Shown here one piece after another: positions 16,227 to 24,453 of a stretch of DNA of 64,000 nt. The translations under genes were made by a program, and so were the position numbers. The notes below the pieces were generated by a model. That model saw nothing but the letters and a program-made list of their open reading frames with translations. It had not been told where the DNA came from and made no database searches. Every line of letters starts with the position of its first letter. The first letter of the stretch is position 1. The stretch comes from UBA4292 sp002395865 (GTDB lineage: Bacteria > Bacillota > Clostridia > Lachnospirales > Lachnospiraceae), in assembly GCA_946533395.1 (NCBI GenBank), contig CAMNBU010000005.1:18819-82818 (forward strand), written 5' to 3'.

Positions 16227-16761
16227 TTGTGCATCCTCCTATAAGCCTTGATATTACGTTCTCATAATTATCTTCTATCAAGATCACCCTCTCATTCGCC
16301 TGTGTAAATAGCTCCATATAGCGGCGGTTATCCTCCTTCAGCCTCTTAGCCGTACAGTCCGAATCGTCCAGCCGGCGCTCCTTATCACAGGCGTGCGCCA
16401 CTATATCTCCGAAATGTCTGTCGATATACCCATCCGTCATTGCAAGGCATATAAAGCCGATCTCTGAAAGATACTCATCCGCGAAGTCCCTCCTCCATTT
16501 TGGCGGAATATAGCATCCTTCAACGATCAGATTCTGCCTGTTCTCTACCGCCGTCTTTATCATCTCCCGCACTATCGGCCACAGATATCCCGTGAGTTCA
16601 TCGTCATCCTCCGGTGTAAGGCGCGTGTTCCCGCTCCTGATCAGCCCCATCTTTAGATGATCTATCGACATATACGGCCATCCGTATCTCTCAAGCAGCC
16701 TCTGCGCCAGCACCGTCTTACCCGTGTGCGAGGCGCCTGTAATAATCAGAACCATTTTCAT
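16210..16761 (-). CDS. P-loop kinase-like protein
   Basis: A 183-residue protein with an N-terminal Walker A LIITGASHTGKTVLAQRL and the NMP-kinase-like continuation YMSIDHLKMGLIRS; LIVEGCYIPP follows in the middle. The layout resembles 2-phosphoglycerate kinase or AAA_33-type small-molecule kinases. The phosphoacceptor is unknown. ATG 16761 has AAGGA 5 nt upstream. The stop lies within the start region of the aldo/keto reductase, suggesting a two-gene operon that modifies one metabolite, although that link is inference. Confidence 0.72.
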   Translation of the reverse strand: MKMVLIITGASHTGKTVLAQRLLERYGWPYMSIDHLKMGLIRSGNTRLTPEDDDELTGYLWPIVREMIKTAVENRQNLIVEGCYIPPKWRRDFADEYLSEIGFICLAMTDGYIDRHFGDIVAHACDKERRLDDSDCTAKRLKEDNRRYMELFTQANERVILIEDNYENVISRLIGGCTNVCSK

Positions 16762-16945
16762 CACCGTCCTTTTTTGCACTGATAATAATATCATTACTTC
16801 CCTGATTATTCCATGCTTTCGGTATTATTCTCCGTACAAACAACAGAGCTTCATATAATAAAAAGCTCCGAACCGCTAAAAAGCGTATCACGGAGCTTTT
16901 TTCAGATATAAGCAACCAGGCGGGATATGTGAACAAAACAGTGAA

Positions 16946-17419
16946 TTATTTCTTGCGGCCGAAGAGCCCCTTCTTTTTCTTGGGCTCCGGCTGGGGAATG
17001 GCCCCGCCGCGGACGCTCTTGATCTCTGTGATGTAGATACCGCTGACTACGGCCTTGATCTCCTTCTTTACAGGAAGGACCTCAAATACCTTCGGCTCGC
17101 ACAGAAGCGTCATGATCCTCGGACCGATCTTGGCCTTGACCACGGGCATCTTCTGCTTGCGCATGAGCTTCGGAACCTGCGCCATCACTTCATCGGGCAG
17201 CTTCGCGTCTATGAGCTTCATCACCTTCTTATCGATGATAAGCATGGACATGACCTGGGCCATGGCGTCCATCTGCTGCTTCTGCTCGATCTGACGCTGC
17301 TGAAGCTTTCTTCCCGCGATGTATAGAATCACGAGCAGGGCAATGATTACAACAAGAACTATTATGAGCACTGTGGCCCATACAGGCAGCGCTATAAGCG
17401 CCGGCATAGAATTGACCAT
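16946..17419 (-). CDS. membrane-anchored protein of unknown function
   Basis: A 157-residue protein with one N-terminal transmembrane segment (about residues 10-36), a short Gln-rich coiled-coil stretch (GRKLQQRQIEQKQQMDAMAQ), a globular part and a basic Lys-rich tail ending KKKKGLFGRKK. Topology is probably Nout-Cin. I do not recognise a family. The gene has its own strong promoter and an approximately 85-nt leader that contains the pseudoknot motif described below; an SD-like AGGTG lies close to the start codon. Confidence 0.72.
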   Translation of the reverse strand: MVNSMPALIALPVWATVLIIVLVVIIALLVILYIAGRKLQQRQIEQKQQMDAMAQVMSMLIIDKKVMKLIDAKLPDEVMAQVPKLMRKQKMPVVKAKIGPRIMTLLCEPKVFEVLPVKKEIKAVVSGIYITEIKSVRGGAIPQPEPKKKKGLFGRKK

Positions 17420-17476
17420 TTCAACACCTATTCGCAGGCAATGTGTCTGCCGGAGGCGTGCCTGCTGCGCCAGCGG
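17420..17476 (-). ncRNA. leader pseudoknot motif, copy 3
   Basis: On the minus strand: stem CCG-CT-GGCG / CGCC-TC-CGG (17468-17476 with 17450-17458), 9-nt loop CAGCAGGCA (17459-17467), then TGCCTGC (17434-17440), complementary to the loop, 14 nt before the ATG. The stem sequence differs from the other copies but stays paired, with a central 2x2 mismatch. Confidence 0.55.
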
Positions 17477-17512
17477 AGGGCCCTACGGCCGGTTACTTTT
17501 TGCACTCCCGCG

Positions 17513-17541
17513 ATTATAGCAAATATCGGGACCTATTGCAA
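17513..17541 (-). promoter_or_regulatory. sigma-A type promoter of the 157-residue membrane protein gene
   Basis: TTGCAA (17536-17541), 17-bp spacer, perfect TATAAT (17513-17518). Predicted start near 17506, giving an approximately 87-nt leader. Confidence 0.75.
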
Positions 17542-17578
17542 GAGGCTTTTCACAGGGATTCCTACGCAAAAATACCCT

Positions 17579-18514
17579 TCAGTTTCCGCCAGGAAGCACT
17601 CCCGTGTGGTCAAACGGCGGAATAAAGCTCTCATCGGCCGCACTTCCCTCCTGCATGTATGCATTTTTTACACCGATGGAGAGCGCGTACTCTATGACGC
17701 TGTCGTACTCGGACGCCCTGACTGCGCGGTTAAGCGGAGGGATATCCACCGTCCTCTCCACGGGGGTGTACTGGTTCATTATCGATATGTAGATGTCATC
17801 GCCGTAGGTGGTGTACAGGTAGCGGATGATCTCCTTGCTGTCGGCGCTGCACCCCGGCAGTACAAGGTGGCGCACCACCGTCCCGCGGCGAAGCATACCA
17901 TTTTTATCAAACACACAGGGTCCTGTCTGGCGTACCATCTCCTCTATCGCAGCCCTCGCGACCTGCGGGTAGTCCTCCGCGTGCGAAAATCGCTTCGCGA
18001 GAAGGGTCGAGCTGTATTTGAGATCCGGGAGATATATGTCCGCGAGCCCTTCAAGGCTCCTTATCTGTTCCCGCAGCTCATATGAGGATGTGTTATACAA
18101 CACAGGTATATCCAGTCCCTCCTCCTTCGCCCAAGCCACCGCCTCCCGGACAGGGGGAAGCACATGAGCGGCCGTCACCAGATTTATATTGGCAGCGCCC
18201 TGCTCCTTAAGCTCAAAAAATATCCGCACCAGCCGCTCACTGTCGATATAAATGCCCGACTCACCCGTCGATATGGCGCCGTTCTGGCAGAATACGCAGC
18301 CCAGGTTGCAGCCCGTGAAAAACACCGTGCCCGAGCCCGTGCTCCCCGATATGCAGGGCTCCTCCCAGTAGTGCAGAGCCGCTCTGGCCACGGGAAAAAG
18401 AACCCGGCCGTCCTCATATTTAAGCTTTGTTCTGCAGGCTCCGCCCGCCGTGAACCTGTCGGCCCCGCACCGCCTCGGGCAGAGCCTGCACTCGGTAAAT
18501 GAATACAAATCCAT
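17579..18514 (-). CDS. radical SAM protein, PflA-like
   Basis: A 311-residue radical SAM enzyme. The cluster motif is the CX3CX2C form, FFTGCNLGCVFCQNG, and the N terminus has an additional Cys set (CRLCPRRCGADR, then GACRT), as in the PflA-related proteins often annotated as pyruvate formate-lyase activating-like. The middle region (IYLPDLKYSS) and HLVLPGCSADSKE fit that group. The substrate is unknown and no partner glycyl radical enzyme lies nearby. AGGAGG is only 1 nt from the ATG at 18514; a TTG two codons later has ideal spacing, so the true start may be 18508. Confidence 0.88.
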   Translation of the reverse strand: MDLYSFTECRLCPRRCGADRFTAGGACRTKLKYEDGRVLFPVARAALHYWEEPCISGSTGSGTVFFTGCNLGCVFCQNGAISTGESGIYIDSERLVRIFFELKEQGAANINLVTAAHVLPPVREAVAWAKEEGLDIPVLYNTSSYELREQIRSLEGLADIYLPDLKYSSTLLAKRFSHAEDYPQVARAAIEEMVRQTGPCVFDKNGMLRRGTVVRHLVLPGCSADSKEIIRYLYTTYGDDIYISIMNQYTPVERTVDIPPLNRAVRASEYDSVIEYALSIGVKNAYMQEGSAADESFIPPFDHTGVLPGGN

Positions 18515-18520
18515 TCCTCC

Positions 18521-18549
18521 TTGACATAATACGCACTATGGTATAAAAT
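18521..18549 (+). promoter_or_regulatory. sigma-A type promoter of tyrA
   Basis: TTGACA (18521-18526), 17-bp spacer, TAAAAT (18544-18549). A start near 18556 would give tyrA a leader of nearly 300 nt. Confidence 0.75.
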
Positions 18550-18595
18550 CCTCTGTTGAAAAAAACACATCAGAATCCGGTATGAACGGAGACAA

Positions 18596-18790
18596 GTTTG
18601 AAAGAGGATCGTAACTATTCAGAACCATACAGGAATGACCAGACGAGTCATGCTTGCATGAACTCGGATGGTTATTTCTGTGTGGTTCTAATAGCAGACG
18701 TCCGTCACATGAGCAAAAACCGATGCCTTTGGCAGAGGTTTTGCGAATGGGATGGGCGGGTGCTGAATAGTTACAGAGGATCTTTCAAAC
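18596..18790 (+). ncRNA. 195-nt structured element in the tyrA leader
   Basis: The ends form a long imperfect inverted repeat: left arm 18596-18622 (GTTTGAAAGAGGATC then GTAACTATTCAG) pairs with right arm 18763-18790. Inside are at least two further hairpins. One pairs AACCATACAGGAATGACC (18623-18640) with 18670-18687 and has the nested pair CGAGTCATGC/GCATGAACTCG. Another is AAAAACC..TGCC/GGCA..GGTTTT around 18715-18743. This multi-branch design suits a folded RNA leader or a non-coding mobile element. A 66-codon open frame across it is not convincing as a gene. A shortened version of the outer pair (GTTTGAATGA/TCATTCAAAC) occurs at 27603-27624 before copy 2 of the pseudoknot motif. Confidence 0.6.
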
Positions 18791-18793
18791 TTT

Positions 18794-18853
18794 CATAGGT
18801 ACCGCGGCAGGCACGGCACCTATGGGCACCATGCCTGCGGCATAGTACACAAT
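18794..18853 (+). ncRNA. leader pseudoknot motif, copy 1 (tyrA)
   Basis: Stem CATAGGT-A-CCG / CGG-C-ACCTATG (18794-18804 with 18814-18824), 9-nt loop CGGCAGGCA (18805-18813), then TGCCTGC (18832-18838) complementary to the loop, 15 nt before the tyrA ATG. No clear SD sequence lies between motif and ATG, so the motif covers the place where ribosome binding must occur. Confidence 0.65.
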
Positions 18854-19933
18854 ATGAAAATAGGATTTATCGGGCTCGGCCTCATCGGCGGGTCCATTGC
18901 AAAGGGCCTTAAGAAGGCCCACAGTGACATCTACATAATAGCTCACACCAGAAGCCGCGACAGCCTTCTGCCCGCATTAAATGACGGTGTGATCGATGAG
19001 ATCGCGGAGGAGATCGACGAGGCGTTCGGAAGCTGCGACGTCATCTACCTGTGTACTCCGGTAGCCAACAACCGCCAGTTCCTGGTGCTTTTAAAGGACG
19101 TGATCTCGGAAAATACCATCATCACCGATGTCGGAAGCACGAAGGCGGATATCTGCCGCAGCGCAGAGGGGCTGGGCATGGAGAAGAATTTCTGCGGCGG
19201 CCATCCGATGGCGGGCTCTGAGAGAAGCGGTTACGCGAACAGCTCAGACCACCTTCTCGAGAACGCGTTCTATCTCCTGACCCCCACGGAAGGCACTCCC
19301 GAAAGAGCCGTGGAGCTTCTCACATCTCTCGCAAAGGATCTCGGCTCGACAGTTAAGGTCCTCTCCGCTTCCGAGCACGACGAGACTGTGGCCGCCATCA
19401 GCCATCTGCCCCACCTCGTGGCATGCTCCCTCGTGGACGCGGTACGCGACAACGATAAGAACGGCCTGATGAAAACACTGGCCGCGGGCGGCTTCAAGGA
19501 TATAACCCGTATAGCATCCTCCTCCCCCGATATGTGGGAGCAGATATGCGCAAGCAACCGCGAGCCCATCGCGGACTACATAAGGAAGCACATCGCTTCG
19601 ATGGAGGCCATCCTTTCCATGGTCGAAGCAGGCGACGGCGCCGGCATCCACGAGCTCTTCTCTGAGGCTGGCGCCTACAGAAACTCCATCACCGACAGCC
19701 TCATCGGGCCCATTGACCAGCAGTTCTACCTCTACTGCGATCTGGTGGACAGACCCGGTGCCATCGCGGAGATCGCCGTGCTCCTTGCGACCCGCTCCAT
19801 CAGTATCAAAAACATCGGTATCATCCAGAACCGCAATTCGGAGCCCGGTGCCCTGCGCATCCAGTTCTACGACAAGCGCTCGAGGGATGCCGCTGCAGCT
19901 GTACTGAAGCAGTATAATTTCCTTGCGGAATAA
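18854..19933 (+). CDS. tyrA: prephenate dehydrogenase with ACT domain
   Basis: Converts prephenate to 4-hydroxyphenylpyruvate for tyrosine synthesis. The 359-residue protein has the NAD-binding GFIGLGLIGGSIAKGLK at the N terminus, ITDVGSTKADI, the catalytic-region GGHPMAGSERSGY and HLPHLVACSLV. A C-terminal ACT domain (about 290-359, VDRPGAIAEIAVLLATRSIS) is probably for tyrosine feedback. Length and order match bacterial prephenate dehydrogenase-ACT proteins. It is a single-gene unit between its promoter and a terminator, with an unusually long structured leader (see 18596-18853). No SD consensus is visible directly before the ATG, and the start is set by the Rossmann motif beginning at residue 3. 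Confidence 0.94.
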   Translation: MKIGFIGLGLIGGSIAKGLKKAHSDIYIIAHTRSRDSLLPALNDGVIDEIAEEIDEAFGSCDVIYLCTPVANNRQFLVLLKDVISENTIITDVGSTKADICRSAEGLGMEKNFCGGHPMAGSERSGYANSSDHLLENAFYLLTPTEGTPERAVELLTSLAKDLGSTVKVLSASEHDETVAAISHLPHLVACSLVDAVRDNDKNGLMKTLAAGGFKDITRIASSSPDMWEQICASNREPIADYIRKHIASMEAILSMVEAGDGAGIHELFSEAGAYRNSITDSLIGPIDQQFYLYCDLVDRPGAIAEIAVLLATRSISIKNIGIIQNRNSEPGALRIQFYDKRSRDAAAAVLKQYNFLAE

Positions 19934-19936
19934 TGT

Positions 19937-19964
19937 CACGACCCCGGCCGGCGCCGGGGTCGTG
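19937..19964. terminator. bidirectional terminator between tyrA and the PHP gene
   Basis: Perfect 12-bp hairpin CACGACCCCGGC / GCCGGGGTCGTG with a 4-nt loop, immediately after the tyrA stop and just before the stop of the convergent PHP-domain gene. Confidence 0.8.
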
Positions 19965-19965
19965 C

Positions 19966-20709
19966 TTATTTCGTCTTTGCGAAGGTCTCACACACATGTA
20001 TCCCGTGCTCCGCGACCTCCCTCTCGCAAGCCTTCACAGGCTCGTCGTACAGATGCTCCGGATCGTGCGCATCGGAGTTTATGAGATAGCGCAGGTCGTA
20101 TCCCTTCGAGAATTCGAGCATCTCGAAGCTCGGATAGCCCCTTTTTCCCCTGTAGCCGTTTGTGTTGATCTCTATCGGTATGCGCAGGCTCTCGCATGTA
20201 GTGAAGATATCGTGAAATACCTCCTCGCAGGTCTTGTCCCAGCTCTTATACTCTGTCAGAAAAACATCCGGGTGCGCAAGCATTTTGAACATCCCCGTGG
20301 CCAGCCCCTCGCAAACGCTCTGCCCGTATGCCTTCACCTCGTCCGGCTTCGTGATGTTGAAGGCGTTTATCCTGCCCGTGCTGTCGCAGTGCTGCCCCAT
20401 GATCAGGAACTCATACCCCAGCTCGTCGCGAAGGTATCTGTAGGTATCCATCTCCTCCGGCAGGTACTCGCACTCAAAGCCCTTCAAGATCTTTATCCTG
20501 TCGCGGTACTCTTCTATGGCGGCGTTCAGCTGCGCGTCGAACTCGCCGATGTCGTTAAAGTCCAGCCAGCACCATGAATACCTGTGGCACACATGGTCGG
20601 TCATGGCTATCTCCTTAAAGCCCAGCTCGACCGCCTTCCTGAAATAATCCGAAAATTCACCGGTGGCATGCTTGCACCACCGGCTGTGTGTGTGATAATT
20701 AGCTATCAT
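19966..20709 (-). CDS. PHP-domain phosphatase (histidinol-phosphatase-like)
   Basis: A 247-residue metal-dependent phosphoesterase of the PHP superfamily. Metal ligands appear in order: NYHTHSRWCKHA, MTDHV, FECEYLPEE, IMGQHC, LAHPDVF, EINTNGYRG and NSDAHDPEHL. The arrangement is that of the HisK/YtvP-type histidinol-phosphate phosphatases, so a histidine synthesis step is likely, but other PHP phosphatases look similar and no his genes are nearby. It overlaps the start region by 11 nt with the DUF624 gene upstream, so they are co-translated. Confidence 0.85.
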   Translation of the reverse strand: MIANYHTHSRWCKHATGEFSDYFRKAVELGFKEIAMTDHVCHRYSWCWLDFNDIGEFDAQLNAAIEEYRDRIKILKGFECEYLPEEMDTYRYLRDELGYEFLIMGQHCDSTGRINAFNITKPDEVKAYGQSVCEGLATGMFKMLAHPDVFLTEYKSWDKTCEEVFHDIFTTCESLRIPIEINTNGYRGKRGYPSFEMLEFSKGYDLRYLINSDAHDPEHLYDEPVKACEREVAEHGIHVCETFAKTK

Positions 20710-21430
20710 TTTCCTCCGAAAGCTCCTGTTGTCCCGTCACTTCCTGCTCAGCCTCCGCTGTCTCTTCAGCCTCTTCTGCCGACTCTGAAGCCACCTGCTC
20801 GCGCTCGCGCTTCGCCGCTATCGCCTCCTCCGAGGGTCTGAACACTTTCGCAAACACCTTCGCGGAGAAGTACGCGTACACACCGTAGGCGATAAACGCG
20901 TACGGTATCACGAACCACCCCAGGAACGCGCTCACGGCCGCCATCACAAAAATGATGATCGTCCAGCCGATCTCGCGAAAAGGCATGAATACCGCCATGA
21001 AAAACAGCGTGCCCGTGCGGTTTGAAAAGCGCGACAGTATGGGGAACACATACAAAAGCACCAGCACCCATATGACGACCACGCCCGCAAAGAAGGCCAT
21101 CACGACAGTGGCCGGCGTGGTATTCTGCTCATAGTAGTAATACACTCCGCCCGCAAGGCCGGCACCCACAGCCAGCATGATCAGCCACATGATCGTGGCC
21201 TGCACGAAATTCAGCTTGAAGGACTTTATGAAATCCCTGACTACATAGCCCTCCTGCCCCCTGGCCATCTTCAGGAACACATAGTAAAGAGCAGTAGCGC
21301 CTGCTCCGGCGGTCACGACCGGGACGCAGGTGAGTGTGAAGATCACGGACAGTATGAGCACGTCCGTCATGCGGTTCATGGCGCGCCAGACGACCCTGTC
21401 CTGATCAAATAATGAATTATTGTCTGCCAT
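20699..21430 (-). CDS. DUF624 (YesL-like) membrane protein
   Basis: A 243-residue protein with five or six hydrophobic segments, opening with the family pattern RMTDVLILSVIFTLTCVPVVTAG and GATALYYVFLKMARGQEGYV, typical of YesL/DUF624 proteins. These are often found beside carbohydrate uptake genes, but not here. The C-terminal 45 residues are cytoplasmic, very acidic and Glu-rich (EEAEETAEAEQEVT), an addition I do not associate with the family core. The start codon lies right after the stop of the GGDEF/EAL gene on the same strand. Confidence 0.85.
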   Translation of the reverse strand: MADNNSLFDQDRVVWRAMNRMTDVLILSVIFTLTCVPVVTAGAGATALYYVFLKMARGQEGYVVRDFIKSFKLNFVQATIMWLIMLAVGAGLAGGVYYYYEQNTTPATVVMAFFAGVVVIWVLVLLYVFPILSRFSNRTGTLFFMAVFMPFREIGWTIIIFVMAAVSAFLGWFVIPYAFIAYGVYAYFSAKVFAKVFRPSEEAIAAKREREQVASESAEEAEETAEAEQEVTGQQELSEENDS

Positions 21431-21431
21431 A

Positions 21432-23402
21432 TCAAATATACTTGTCCGAGAGACGGTACGTGCCGTCCTCGATCTTCTTCAGAATATCCTCATAGACCAT
21501 GGGCTTTCCGTAGAAATAGCCCTGAAGCCTGCCGCAGCCTGCCTCCTGCAGAAATTCCACTGCCTCCTCCGTCTCCACGCCCTCCGTGAGCGTCATCATG
21601 TTGAGTGACTTCGCGAGATCCAGGATGCTCTTTACGATCTTCCTCGCGTTCTCATTGCCGGAGAAGTTCCTGAGGAATACCATATCTACCTTCAGCAGAT
21701 CGAAGCGGTAATCCTTGAGCACGTTCATGGACGAGTAGCCGGAACCGAAGTCGTCGAGCCAGATCGAGTATCCCTTTTCATGGAGAATATTCATTGCCTC
21801 CTGAAGCTTCGCCATATTGTCGGTAAGTGCACTCTCGGTGATCTCCACGTGCAGATAATCCCTGGGGATATTGTACTTTTCTATGAGTCCCTCGAGTTCC
21901 GCCACGACATCCATCAGTTCAAAATCAAGCCTGGAGAAGTTAAGCGACACCGGTACCACGGGAAGTCCCGCGTCCAGGCATTCCCTCATCCTCCTGCACA
22001 CTGTGTTGTATATGCAGCGGTCGAGCTTGTGTATCTGGCGGCACTCCTCGAGGACCGGTATGAATACGCCCGGTGAGAGGAAACCCATATCGGGGTCATC
22101 CCATCTGGCCAGCGCCTCGCAGCCGCACAGCATACCGTCATCCGCCCAGACCACGGGCTGGTAGTAGACCTTTATGTAGCCCTCGCGGACCGCCTTGTCG
22201 ATATTGTTCAGCACATACTGGCGCAGACGGTAGTTCTTGTCGAGCTTCTCGTCATACTCCTTGATCGCGTCCTCCTCATGGTTCTTGAGCAGGTAGCACG
22301 CATGGCGGCACTTGTTGAGCTCAAGCACGGGGTCCGCGTCCACATCGGTCGGTCTTAAGGTTCCGGCCTTCATATCGAGATATATCTCACCCTTCTCGGC
22401 GACCTTTACGGCTTCTCTGACAGCCTTTACCCTGTCCTCAAAATCCTCTCTGCAGGTCAGCACGGCGAAGTGATCCTCCGTATCCCTCGCCACAGGCTCA
22501 CCGGGGAAGTTGCGGGTGATTATCTGTCCTATCTCCTTCAGGAACACATTGCCCGCCTCATAGCCGTTGCGGTCGTTGTAGGTCTGGAAATTCTCCACAT
22601 TGAAGAAGATGTATACAGGATGCCTACCCTCCTCCACGGCCTTCTTCACATATTCGGAAGCCTCGACGCGGAACCTTCTCATGTTCGGCAGGCCGGTGAC
22701 ATCGTCAGTCACCATGGCGAGCTCCAGGCTTTGCGCCTTCTTCGCCTCGCGGTGTCTCTGGTAATAAATGCTTATCGCCACCATGGTCAGCGATATGAAA
22801 TACATCTGGTAATTGACCGTGTCGCCGTCACCGAGCTGTATGGAAGCCCCGTCCCTGCCCACGGCGTAGTTATTGATCCAGTATCTGAAGACCGCGGCGA
22901 TGGCGGTCATCATGATCACGGAGATGTACGGTCTCCAGATGAGCAGGCAGCCCGCATACATGACCATGGTAAGGAAGCATGTGATCATCTTGCCCTTCTC
23001 GAAGTCTGAGAAGGAGGTGATCATACCGAAGTACAGGCACACCATGCCCAGACCCACGGTCCACAGATTCGACAGCTGCTTGTAGCGCTTTATCCTTCCG
23101 GAGAGGAATATCAGAGCGTATATAAACACAGCAAGGGCACAGCCCATGAAGATCCAGTAGCTCTTCGTCCAGTGGAAGAACTCCCCGATATCCTTGACCT
23201 TACCGGCGAATACATACTTATTGATATAGCGCACCACCATCCACAGCTCGAGTGCTATCACCACAAATGACATATACGCCGCGCTGCGGACATTTGCCTC
23301 GCGCATATAGTCTGCGACATACGGCGGGTTACGGTAAAACCCAAGGGCGTCGCGAACCACTTCCCATATCCTCTCTATAAAACCTTTTTTCTTCTTCTCC
23401 AT
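21432..23402 (-). CDS. membrane GGDEF/EAL protein, probable c-di-GMP phosphodiesterase
   Basis: A 656-residue protein with about six N-terminal transmembrane helices (to residue 225), a GGDEF domain and an EAL domain. The GGDEF active-site loop is degenerate, ARDTEDHFAVLT instead of GGDEF, so no cyclase activity is expected. The EAL domain keeps its key residues: CEALARW, SLNFSRLDFE, HVEITESAL, WLDDFGSGYSS, KVDMVFLRN and EGVETEE, so c-di-GMP hydrolysis is likely, perhaps modulated by the GGDEF domain. ATG 23402 has GGGGTG 6 nt upstream; a start 60 nt earlier lacks such support. First gene of a run with DUF624 and PHP genes. Confidence 0.92.
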   Translation of the reverse strand: MEKKKKGFIERIWEVVRDALGFYRNPPYVADYMREANVRSAAYMSFVVIALELWMVVRYINKYVFAGKVKDIGEFFHWTKSYWIFMGCALAVFIYALIFLSGRIKRYKQLSNLWTVGLGMVCLYFGMITSFSDFEKGKMITCFLTMVMYAGCLLIWRPYISVIMMTAIAAVFRYWINNYAVGRDGASIQLGDGDTVNYQMYFISLTMVAISIYYQRHREAKKAQSLELAMVTDDVTGLPNMRRFRVEASEYVKKAVEEGRHPVYIFFNVENFQTYNDRNGYEAGNVFLKEIGQIITRNFPGEPVARDTEDHFAVLTCREDFEDRVKAVREAVKVAEKGEIYLDMKAGTLRPTDVDADPVLELNKCRHACYLLKNHEEDAIKEYDEKLDKNYRLRQYVLNNIDKAVREGYIKVYYQPVVWADDGMLCGCEALARWDDPDMGFLSPGVFIPVLEECRQIHKLDRCIYNTVCRRMRECLDAGLPVVPVSLNFSRLDFELMDVVAELEGLIEKYNIPRDYLHVEITESALTDNMAKLQEAMNILHEKGYSIWLDDFGSGYSSMNVLKDYRFDLLKVDMVFLRNFSGNENARKIVKSILDLAKSLNMMTLTEGVETEEAVEFLQEAGCGRLQGYFYGKPMVYEDILKKIEDGTYRLSDKYI

Positions 23403-23611
23403 TATCTCACCCCGCAAGTAAATACGAAACGACTGCTTTCGTTCATCATACCACATCCCCACTGAAATGGCAACGTGGTAAATATCAGATAAAGCAAGGT
23501 ATACACGTGTCTTGGCATCCTTTGAAAACTCATGGCAGGCAGTAAGAACACAAAAACATCAAAACAAGCGCAGGTAAGGGGCAATTTTTATCCAGATAGT
23601 TACGGCTTCTC

Positions 23612-23641
23612 TTGACGCAGGGTACTTAGGGGCTGTATAAT
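23612..23641 (+). promoter_or_regulatory. sigma-A type promoter of the envelope block at 23.7 kb
   Basis: TTGACG (23612-23617), 18-bp spacer, perfect TATAAT (23636-23641). Predicted start near 23648, so the leader of about 74 nt consists mostly of pseudoknot motif copy 4. The remainder of the 260-bp gap upstream shows nothing else. Confidence 0.75.
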
Positions 23642-23667
23642 CAACCCGTTTAGACACGGCAAACGAC

Positions 23668-23721
23668 AGGCGCCTCAGGCACGCCTTTTCGTGTAAGCCG
23701 ACACGCCTGATAACAGAAGAT
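23668..23721 (+). ncRNA. leader pseudoknot motif, copy 4
   Basis: Stem AGGCG / CGCCT (23668-23672 with 23682-23686), 9-nt loop CCTCAGGCA (23673-23681), then GCCTGA (23705-23710) complementary to loop bases TCAGGC, 11 nt before the ATG. Relative to copies 1-3 the loop G has become T and the matching C has become A, a compensated change. The linker is longer (18 nt) than in the other copies. Confidence 0.5.
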
Positions 23722-24426
23722 ATGAAGATATATTTGGAACCGCCCGAGGAAAAGCCCATAGAGCGGACAGAGGATATGATAGAGCGCGAGGCCGTCAGAA
23801 AGACCCTTAAGGGCGAGCGAAAAAAGCTCGCCTCCATGACCGGCCCTGAGAGGCGCGCCTATATATATACTTATTACAGGCTGCACATCATCTGCGCCGC
23901 GGCTGCCGTCATACTGATCGGTTATGTCATTTACATATTCGCCACCAGGCAGGAGACCGTGCTTATGGGCGTCGTTATAGGCGACGGCCTGACCGACAGC
24001 ACATCCGTGGCGCAGACGATAGGCTCAGCCATAGGCACGGGCCCGCGCGAAAAAGTGGATATTCAGGACGGCATATACTTAAAGCCCGGCTATTCCACAG
24101 GAGTTAACACCGGCAATATGAGCGGCGCCACGCAGATACTCATGTACATAAGCACAAAAGAGCTGGATTTTTATGTCTGCACCGAGGAAGGGCTCGAATA
24201 TATGGAGCAGAATAAGGTCTCAAAGGACCTTCGCGAATATCTGCCCGCCGATCTCGTCACGGCTCTCTCCGACAGTTTTACGCAGGACGGCCACGCCGTG
24301 GATATAAGCCCGTGGCGCGAGAAGCTCGGTCTTCACCCGGATACGATGTATCTGGGCATCTGCGCTTTGTCGGGAAATGACGAGAATGTGATAAAGTTCG
24401 TGAGATGGCTCATCGCAGGGCAATAG
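23722..24426 (+). CDS. single-pass membrane protein of unknown function
   Basis: A 234-residue protein: a cytoplasmic, highly charged N terminus of about 50 residues (EEKPIERTEDMIEREAVRKT), one transmembrane helix (about 55-72) and an extracytoplasmic domain of roughly 160 residues with no Cys-rich or catalytic motif I can name. It precedes the sigma factor gene by 27 nt. That position and topology would allow an anti-sigma or sensor role, but the N terminus lacks a recognisable zinc anti-sigma motif, so this is speculation. Confidence 0.75.
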   Translation: MKIYLEPPEEKPIERTEDMIEREAVRKTLKGERKKLASMTGPERRAYIYTYYRLHIICAAAAVILIGYVIYIFATRQETVLMGVVIGDGLTDSTSVAQTIGSAIGTGPREKVDIQDGIYLKPGYSTGVNTGNMSGATQILMYISTKELDFYVCTEEGLEYMEQNKVSKDLREYLPADLVTALSDSFTQDGHAVDISPWREKLGLHPDTMYLGICALSGNDENVIKFVRWLIAGQ

Positions 24427-24453
24427 TTGTTTATTCAAGAGGAGTCTACGGAT

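Noticed and set aside
18598..18798. 66-codon plus-strand open frame in the tyrA leader
   Set aside because: It runs across the inverted repeats and hairpins of the structured element, has no SD sequence, an unusual amino acid mix (many Arg, Cys, Trp) and no family pattern. The sequence is better explained as folded RNA or repeat.
18794..18853. T-box-like GGTACCGCGG in the tyrA leader
   Set aside because: The resemblance to the T-box sequence is limited: the T of TGGN is missing, no stem I AG-bulge or specifier loop is seen upstream, and no terminator follows. The homologous copy before the surface protein gene reads GGTGCCGCGG. The bases are accounted for by the pseudoknot stem.
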